This document shows positions 5,184-10,572 of a stretch of 10,572 bases of DNA, one piece after another. Origin of the DNA: an uncultured Collinsella sp. (lineage in GTDB: Bacteria; Actinomycetota; Coriobacteriia; Coriobacteriales; Coriobacteriaceae); contig CABULX010000077.1 of NCBI GenBank assembly GCA_902492545.1, positions 1 through 10,572 of the forward strand. Direction: 5' to 3'. The notes beneath the pieces were generated by a model. It saw only the letters and a program-made list of their open reading frames with translations. It ran no database searches and was not told the DNA's origin. The position numbers were made by a program, and so were the translations under genes. The number at the start of each line of letters is the position of its first letter. The stretch's first letter is position 1.

Positions 5184-7016
5184 ATGGCACGACTGCATGT
5201 AATGGAACGCAGCCACGCTCAAGCCGTCATGGACGACCTGCACGATGCGCTTGGACGCCGTCTGGCGGTGAGTTCGCTCGCCCCGTGTCCCGTCGAGTTT
5301 ACGGCGGCGCTCGTCAACCTGTGCTCCACCCAGAGCTGCGGCAAGTGCACGCCCTGCCGTGTGGGCCTGAGCGCGCTGAGCGATCTGCTCGCCGATGTGC
5401 TCGAGGGCCGCGCCGACGAGTCCACGCTCAATTTGATTGAGCGCACGGCCCGCACCATCTACCTTTCGAGTGACTGCGCTATCGGCTACGAGGCCGGCGC
5501 CATGGCACTCACGGCCATTCGCGGCTTCCGCGACGATTTTGAGCACCACATTCGCGAGCACTCCTGCGGCTTTGACCGCGAGGCCCGCGTCCCGTGCGTC
5601 TCGGGCTGCCCGGCGCACGTCGACATTCCCGGTTACATTTCGCTCGTCGAGGCCGGCCGCTATGCCGATGCCGTCAAGGTCATCCGCAAGAACAACCCGC
5701 TGCCGCTCGTCTGCGGTTTGGTGTGCGAACATCCCTGCGAGATGCACTGCCGTCGCGGCATGGTCGACGATCCCATGAACATCCTCGCCCTCAAGCGTTT
5801 TGCCGTTGAGCACAGCGACCTCAACGATTACAAGCCCAGCGTGGCTGACAACACCGGCAAGCGCATCGCCGTGATTGGCGGCGGCCCGGCCGGCCTTTCC
5901 TGCGCCTACTACCTGGCCGTGATGGGCCATAAGGTGACGATCTTTGAGCAGCGCCACCACCTGGGCGGCATGCTGTGCTATGGCATTCCCAGCTACCGTC
6001 TGCCGCGCGAGCGCCTGCAGGCCGAGATCGACTGGATTTTGAGCGCCGGCATCGACGTGGAACTCGACCACTCCGTCAATGGCGAGGAACTTGCCCGCCT
6101 GCGCGACGAGTTCGATGCCGTCTACCTGGCCATCGGTGCCCACAGCGATAAGAAGCTCGGCCTTCCGGGCGAAAAGGCGCCCGGCGTGGAGTCGGCCGTC
6201 AAGATGCTGCGCGCCATCGGCGACGACGAGCTGCCCGACCTGAACGGCCAGCGCGTGTGCGTCATCGGCGGCGGCAATGTGGCCATGGACGTGGCACGCT
6301 CTGCCGTGCGCTGCGGTGCCGAAAAGGTGAGCATCGTCTACCGCCGTCGTATCTGCGACATGACGGCCCAGGATGCCGAGATTGCCGGCGCCCAGGCCGA
6401 GGGCTGCGAGGTTCTTGAGCTCACCGCACCGCTCGCTATTGAGACGGGCGAGGAAGGTCGCGTGAGTGGCCTGCGCGTGCAGCCGCAGATTATCGGCGAG
6501 CCCCGTCGTGGGCGCCCGGCCCCGCGTGCCGCCGCCACGCCCGAGCGCGTCATTCCCTGCGAGCGCGTGTTTGTGGCCATTGGCCAGGACATCGATTCCA
6601 AGCCGTTTGAGGACATGGGCATCGCCTGTAAGTGGGGCTGCGTGGTCACCGATTCGGATGGCGCCGTGCCTAACTTTGATGGCCTCTTTAGCGGCGGCGA
6701 CTGCCAGACCGGCCCCGCCACCGTCATCCGCGCCATCAATGCCGGCCGCGTTGCTTCGGCAAATATCGACCGCTACCTGGGCTTTGACCACAAGATCAAG
6801 CTCGACGTGGAGCTGCCGACCGTGCAGTTTAAGGGCAAGCACGAGTGCGGCCGCTGCGAGCTGGGCGAGCGCGAGGCCGGCGAGCGCATCCACGATTGGA
6901 ATCTGGTCGAGCAGGGCCTCACCGAGGAGGAGGCACGCCAGGAGGCAAGCCGCTGCCTGCGTTGCGACCACTTTGGCTTTGGCGCGTTCCGCGGAGGGAG
7001 GAACCTGGAATGGTAG
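5184..7016 (+). CDS. NuoF-type Fe-S domain fused to GltD-type FAD/NAD(P) oxidoreductase, hydrogenase partner
   Basis: This 610-residue cytosolic flavoprotein probably exchanges electrons between NAD(P)H and the hydrogenase encoded next. Residues about 35-125 resemble the C-terminal [4Fe-4S] domain of NuoF/HydB: SCGKCTPC (C52, C55, C58) plus C98 in SSDCAIG. Residues about 135-215 form a GltD/DPYD-type Fe-S helical domain with C138, C142, C177, C181, C185 and C189. The FAD motif IGGGPAG is at 231-237, the pyridine-nucleotide motif IGGGNVAMD at 361-369, and the GltD closing motif GGDCQTGPATVI at 504-515. A C-terminal tail adds C555, C558, C591 and C594. The NuoF FMN/NADH-binding domain is absent. 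YRRR at 386-389 follows the second nucleotide-binding fold; arginines there suggest NADPH. ATG 5184 is chosen for AGAGGGGA just upstream; ATG 5169 is possible. It may be annotated as a glutamate synthase small chain, but no large subunit is present. Confidence 0.85.
   Translation: MARLHVMERSHAQAVMDDLHDALGRRLAVSSLAPCPVEFTAALVNLCSTQSCGKCTPCRVGLSALSDLLADVLEGRADESTLNLIERTARTIYLSSDCAIGYEAGAMALTAIRGFRDDFEHHIREHSCGFDREARVPCVSGCPAHVDIPGYISLVEAGRYADAVKVIRKNNPLPLVCGLVCEHPCEMHCRRGMVDDPMNILALKRFAVEHSDLNDYKPSVADNTGKRIAVIGGGPAGLSCAYYLAVMGHKVTIFEQRHHLGGMLCYGIPSYRLPRERLQAEIDWILSAGIDVELDHSVNGEELARLRDEFDAVYLAIGAHSDKKLGLPGEKAPGVESAVKMLRAIGDDELPDLNGQRVCVIGGGNVAMDVARSAVRCGAEKVSIVYRRRICDMTAQDAEIAGAQAEGCEVLELTAPLAIETGEEGRVSGLRVQPQIIGEPRRGRPAPRAAATPERVIPCERVFVAIGQDIDSKPFEDMGIACKWGCVVTDSDGAVPNFDGLFSGGDCQTGPATVIRAINAGRVASANIDRYLGFDHKIKLDVELPTVQFKGKHECGRCELGEREAGERIHDWNLVEQGLTEEEARQEASRCLRCDHFGFGAFRGGRNLEW
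6995..7002 (+). promoter_or_regulatory. Ribosome binding site favouring the overlapping hydA start
   Basis: AGGGAGGA lies 7 nt before the ATG at 7010, inside the end of the upstream oxidoreductase gene. It is the strongest ribosome site near hydA and supports an ATG that overlaps the upstream stop (ATGGTAG). A weaker GGAG lies 8 nt before the in-frame ATG at 7067, where homology to other hydrogenases begins. Confidence 0.6.
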
Positions 7017-8821
7017 AGCCCAACAAAACCACTGTCAGCGACAACACCGAAAGCGGAGCACTCAACATGGTTAAGCTCACTATCGATAATTGCGAGGTCG
7101 TGGTGCCCGAGCGCACCACGATCCTGGACGCAGCCAAGTCCGTCGGCATCCAGATTCCCACCCTGTGCTACCTGCGCGATCTAAACGAGATCGGCGGTTG
7201 CCGCGTGTGCGTGGTCGAGGTTGAGGGCTGCGACCAGCTGGTTGCCGCCTGCAACAACTACGTGCTCGACGGCATGGTGGTCCGCACCAACAGCCCCAAG
7301 GCCCGCGAGGCGCGACGCACCAACGTGCAGCTGCTGCTGTCCCAGCACGACTCGCGCTGTACGAGCTGCGTGCGCAGTGGTAACTGCAACCTGCAGACCA
7401 TCGCCAACGACCTGGGCATCTTCTATCTGCCGTACGAGCAGCACCTGGCGCGCGAGGGCTGGGACTTCGATTTCCCCATCATCCGCGATAACAACAAGTG
7501 CATTAAATGCATGCGTTGCATCAAGGTGTGCGAGAGCGTGCAGGGCTTAGGGATTTGGGACCTGACCAACCGCGCCACGCATACCGCCGTGGGCACCCGC
7601 GGGCGTGCGCCGATCGGCAAGACCGATTGCGTCGCGTGCGGTCAGTGCATCACGCATTGCCCGACGGGCGCCCTGCGCGAGCGTGACGATACCGAGACCG
7701 TGTTCGATGCTCTCGCCGATCCCGATAAGATCGTGCTGGTGCAGATCGCGCCGGCCGTGCGCAGCGCCTGGGGCGAGGAGCTCGGCATATCTCGCGAGGA
7801 GGCCACCGTTGAGCGCTTGGCCTGCGCACTGCGCCGCGTTGGCTTTGAGTACGTGTTCGACACCGACTTCTCGGCCGACCTCACCATCATGGAGGAGGGC
7901 TCCGAGCTGCTCGAGCGCCTGGGTAAGGCCGCCAAGGGCGAGGGCGACAGCCGCGGCTGGCCCATGTTCACGAGCTGCTGCCCGGGCTGGGTACGCTTTG
8001 TGAAGGCGCGCTACCCCGAGTTTGTCGACAGCCTGTCCACGTCAAAGTCGCCGCAGCAGATGTTCGGCGCCATCGCCAAGACCTACTACGCCAAGGTGCT
8101 GGGCGTGGAGCCCGAGAGTCTGTTTGTGGTGTCCGTGATGCCGTGTACGGCCAAGAAGGCTGAGTGTGCGCTGCCGAGCATGGTGGGCGAGGACGGTACG
8201 CCCGACGTTGACGTTGCGCTGACGGTGCGCGAGATGGTGCGCATGATCCGCGCGAACCACGTGAGCGTGGATACGCTGGTTGAGGAGCCGCTCGATACGC
8301 CGCTGGGCTTTGGCACGGGCGCGGGTGTGATCTTTGGCGCCACGGGCGGTGTGATGGAGGCTGCCGTGCGCTCGGCCTATTACCTGGTGACGGGCAAGAA
8401 CCCCGACGCCGACTTCTTTACCGATGTGCGCGGACTTGACGGCTGGAAGGAGGCCGTGGCCGATATCGATGGCACCAAGGTGCGCGTCGCCGTGGCACAC
8501 GGGCTGGGCAACGCCGCCCGTCTGCTCGACGCGATTCGTGACGGCCGCGTGAGCTATGACTTCGTTGAGGTCATGGCGTGCCCGGGCGGCTGCGTCGGTG
8601 GCGGCGGTCAGCCCATCCACGACGGCTGCGAGCTGGCAGCCGAGCGCGGTCAGGTGCTGTGGGGCCTGGATGCCGCTGCGGACATTCGCTTCTCGCACGA
8701 GAACCCCGATGTCCAGGCGTGCTACCGCGAGTTCTTGGGTGAGCCGCTTTCGCCGCTGGCCGAGGAGCTGCTGCATACCGACCATCACGCATGGGCGATG
8801 CCTAACGAGGGGGCATGCTAG
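7010..8821 (+). CDS. hydA: [FeFe]-hydrogenase catalytic subunit, group A, multi-cluster
   Basis: This 603-residue cytosolic enzyme interconverts H+ plus electrons and H2. It has the layout of clostridial CpI (574 residues). The [2Fe-2S] domain has C53, C64, C67 and C81. The His-Cys3 [4Fe-4S] site has H113, C117, C120 and C126. Two ferredoxin-like clusters use C164, C167, C170, C174 and C207, C210, C213, C217. The H-cluster domain has all three signatures: TSCCPGW (321-327, with C323 the likely proton-relay residue and C324 a ligand), MPCTAKKAE (377-385, C379) and EVMACPGGCVGGG (520-532, C524 and C528). A C-terminal small-subunit-like region follows. Start 7010 has the strong ribosome site; start 7067 would remove 19 residues without homology. 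It overlaps the NAD(P)-linked flavoprotein gene by 7 nt, so the two probably form one complex. Maturases HydE, HydF and HydG are not in this window. It may belong to the group A2 (GltD-linked) class; that is from memory. Confidence 0.95.
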   Translation: MVEPNKTTVSDNTESGALNMVKLTIDNCEVVVPERTTILDAAKSVGIQIPTLCYLRDLNEIGGCRVCVVEVEGCDQLVAACNNYVLDGMVVRTNSPKAREARRTNVQLLLSQHDSRCTSCVRSGNCNLQTIANDLGIFYLPYEQHLAREGWDFDFPIIRDNNKCIKCMRCIKVCESVQGLGIWDLTNRATHTAVGTRGRAPIGKTDCVACGQCITHCPTGALRERDDTETVFDALADPDKIVLVQIAPAVRSAWGEELGISREEATVERLACALRRVGFEYVFDTDFSADLTIMEEGSELLERLGKAAKGEGDSRGWPMFTSCCPGWVRFVKARYPEFVDSLSTSKSPQQMFGAIAKTYYAKVLGVEPESLFVVSVMPCTAKKAECALPSMVGEDGTPDVDVALTVREMVRMIRANHVSVDTLVEEPLDTPLGFGTGAGVIFGATGGVMEAAVRSAYYLVTGKNPDADFFTDVRGLDGWKEAVADIDGTKVRVAVAHGLGNAARLLDAIRDGRVSYDFVEVMACPGGCVGGGGQPIHDGCELAAERGQVLWGLDAAADIRFSHENPDVQACYREFLGEPLSPLAEELLHTDHHAWAMPNEGAC

Positions 8822-8823
8822 CG

Positions 8824-9879
8824 ATGCGCGCGTTTGATTTTGAAATGTCGCGCCGGGGGTTTGCCTCGGCGCTCGCCGCGGGCGTCCTGTCGCTTGCGCT
8901 CGCGGGCTGTGGCGGCGGGGCTGCCGGTGCCGGGTCCGCCGCGGGCTCGGCTGCCACGGACGGCGCCGGTGCTGCTGCCGAGCCGGTCGAGGTGCACGTC
9001 GCCTCGCTCAAGGGGCCGACCTCGATCGGTCTGGTGCAGTTTATGGACCAGGCTGCCGATGGCGAGACGGACAATGAGTTCGACTTTGCGATCAACACCG
9101 CCGCCGACGAGATTGTGCCCAAGGTCATTCAGGGCGATATCGACATTGCCCTGGTGCCCGCCAACGTGGCGAGCGTGCTCTACAACAAGACCGAGGGCGC
9201 GGTGCAGGTCATCGACATCAACACACTGGGCGTGCTGAACGTGGTGACGGGCGGCGCGAGTGTGACCTCGTTTGGCGATCTGGCGGGCCATACCGTCTAT
9301 ATGACGGGCAAGGGCACCACGCCGGAGTACGTCATGAACTACCTGTTGGAGCGCGCGGGCCTGACCGGCCGGGTGGCGCTCGAGTTTAAGAGCGAGCCCA
9401 CCGAGGTGCTGTCGGCCCTGCTCGCTGACCCGTCCGCCGTGGGCGTGCTGCCCGAGCCGTTCAAGACCGCTGCCATCGCCAAGAGCGAGGGCAAGCTGTC
9501 GGCTCCGATGAGCCTGACCGATGTGTGGGACGAGCTGGCGGGTGACACGGGTTCGCGCCTGCTGACGGGCGTGACCGTGGTGCGCCGCGCGTTTGCCGAG
9601 GAACATCCCGAGGCCGTGGCGGAGTTCTTGAGCTGCCATGCGGCGAGCGTTAAGGCTGTCAATGCGGCGCCGGCAGACTGGGCGCAGGCCGTGGTCGATG
9701 CCGGCATCGTGGACAACGCCAAGATCGCCGAGAAGGCGATTCCCGGGTGCATGCTTGTCTGCCAGACGGGCAAGGATATGAAGGCGGCACTTAGCGGGTA
9801 TCTGCAGGTGCTGTCCGACGCGGACGCGAGCGCCGTGGGTGGTAAACTTCCGGCTGACGATTTCTACTACATGGAGTAG
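8824..9879 (+). CDS. ABC transporter substrate-binding lipoprotein, NitT/TauT (NMT1-like) type
   Basis: The 351-residue precursor has a signal sequence with SRRGF (9-13), a twin-arginine-like motif, a hydrophobic stretch and the lipobox LAGC with C29 as the lipidated residue. The mature protein would be anchored outside the membrane after a Gly/Ala-rich tether (30-55). The body resembles the SsuA/TauA/NMT1 superfamily: VHVASLKGPTSIGL near the start, GDIDIALVPANVASVLY, then DLAGHTVYMTGKGTTPEYV in the hinge region. The substrate cannot be deduced; this superfamily covers sulfonates, nitrate, thiamine precursors and others. ATG 8824 is preferred because AGGGGG (8808-8813) lies 10 nt upstream; the in-frame ATG at 8815 overlaps the hydA stop and is too close to that site. 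Either way the gene is tightly joined to hydA. The permease gene follows after 3 nt. Confidence 0.85.
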   Translation: MRAFDFEMSRRGFASALAAGVLSLALAGCGGGAAGAGSAAGSAATDGAGAAAEPVEVHVASLKGPTSIGLVQFMDQAADGETDNEFDFAINTAADEIVPKVIQGDIDIALVPANVASVLYNKTEGAVQVIDINTLGVLNVVTGGASVTSFGDLAGHTVYMTGKGTTPEYVMNYLLERAGLTGRVALEFKSEPTEVLSALLADPSAVGVLPEPFKTAAIAKSEGKLSAPMSLTDVWDELAGDTGSRLLTGVTVVRRAFAEEHPEAVAEFLSCHAASVKAVNAAPADWAQAVVDAGIVDNAKIAEKAIPGCMLVCQTGKDMKAALSGYLQVLSDADASAVGGKLPADDFYYME

Positions 9880-9882
9880 CCC

Positions 9883-10572
9883 GTGCGTGCGTTTGCTCGA
9901 CAAATGACAGAGCGTATGAAGGCGGTGGCGGCAGCAGGTGCCGTCGCCGCCTTTTGGCTTGCCGCGTGGATGCTGGTGGCGGCGCTGGTGGCGCAGCCGT
10001 TGATCTTGCCGGGGCCGGGTGCTGTTGCCCTGGCGCTGCTGCGCCTGGTGTGCGATGGCGGTACCTGGGCGATTTTGGCGGGCTCGGGCGCGCGGATACT
10101 GGGCGGGCTGGCGCTTGCCGCGGTGTGTGGTGGCGTGCTTGCCGGGATTTCGTCACGGTCGCGGGCGTTCGCGCACTTGGTGGCTCCGGCGCTGTCGTTT
10201 GTAAAGGCGACGCCGGTCGCCTGCGTGGTGGTTCTGTTGCTTATCTGGCTGGGGTCGGCACGCGTGAGCATCGCGGCGGTCTTTTTGATGGCACTGCCGG
10301 GCGTGTATTTTTCGCTGGCCGAGGGCTTGGCACAGGCGAATAAACCGCTGGAGCAGATGTTTCGTCTGCATGGCGTGCGGGGCTGGCGACTGTTTTGTGC
10401 CCACACCTGGCGCGAAGTCCTGGCGTTTGTGCTTTCGTGCGCCCGCGCTGTGATCGGCATGAGCTGGAAGGCCGGCGTGGCGGCGGAGCTGATCGGCATG
10501 GCGGTGGGCACCGTGGGTGAGCGCATCTATCAGGCAAAGCTTTTGATTGAGACGGCTGACCTGCTGGCGTGG
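9883..10572 (+). CDS. ABC transporter permease, NitT/TauT (SsuC-like) type, partial at 3' end
   Basis: An open frame runs from a GTG at 9883 to the window edge, giving 230 residues with no stop. The start is supported by GGAG (9873-9876), 6 nt upstream within the end of the binding-protein gene; in-frame ATGs at 9904 and 9916 lack a ribosome site. The first membrane helix is at about residues 15-37, followed by PLILPGPGAV, typical of this permease class. Further hydrophobic helices follow (SFVKATPVACVVVLLLIWLG, then VSIAAVFLMALPGVYFSL). The EAA-type cytoplasmic loop that docks to the ATPase lies around EGLAQANKPLEQMFRLHGV. SWKAGVAAELIG starts at S194 and matches the conserved segment of SsuC/TauC-type permeases. 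A short C-terminal part is missing. The ATPase gene is expected next, outside the window. Confidence 0.85.
   Translation, partial: MRAFARQMTERMKAVAAAGAVAAFWLAAWMLVAALVAQPLILPGPGAVALALLRLVCDGGTWAILAGSGARILGGLALAAVCGGVLAGISSRSRAFAHLVAPALSFVKATPVACVVVLLLIWLGSARVSIAAVFLMALPGVYFSLAEGLAQANKPLEQMFRLHGVRGWRLFCAHTWREVLAFVLSCARAVIGMSWKAGVAAELIGMAVGTVGERIYQAKLLIETADLLAW

Noticed and set aside
5118..6971. A 617-codon open frame on the - strand opposite the flavoprotein gene
   Set aside because: Same shadow effect: its low-complexity Ala/Leu/His/Gly composition has no recognisable domain, while the + strand frame carries clear FAD and Fe-S motifs.

Overview
The window looks like chromosomal DNA from a high-GC anaerobic gut actinobacterium of the Coriobacteriia; Collinsella is my best guess. 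This rests on GC-rich codon use, a PTS sugar operon beside an [FeFe]-hydrogenase, and intergenic repeat words (GGTGCAAACAAACCTGACCCC-like) that I associate with this class. The genus call is inference. All supported genes lie on the + strand.

Region 1 (1-439) has no convincing gene. It holds the end of a probable terminator (1-31), a near-palindromic repeat element (31-173), a second short repeat pair (180-227), a 21-bp-spaced direct repeat (230-264), a candidate promoter (275-302) and a structured leader (307-375).

Region 2 (440-4927) is an alpha-glucoside/maltose-type PTS operon: a free EIIA of the glucose family (crr-like), a LicT/BglG-type antiterminator with two PRDs, an EIICB permease, and a GH4 6-phospho-alpha-glucosidase of the GlvA/MalH type. 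Together they import and phosphorylate an alpha-glucoside, hydrolyse the 6-phosphate product in the cytosol, and adjust transcription to PTS phosphorylation state. A 16-bp stem terminator (4960-4997) closes the operon.

Region 3 (about 5014-10572) is a second operon. After a promoter and a leader with hairpins comes a flavoprotein joining a NuoF-type Fe-S domain to a GltD-type FAD/NAD(P) module. A full-length group A [FeFe]-hydrogenase follows, overlapping it by 7 nt. Next come a lipoprotein substrate-binding protein and an ABC permease (NitT/TauT class), with almost no spacing. The permease runs off the window end. The first two proteins are expected to pass electrons between NAD(P)H and H+/H2. 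Why a transporter of unknown substrate is tightly coupled to them is the most open question here.

Several very long ORFs on the - strand are codon-bias shadows and are not annotated.
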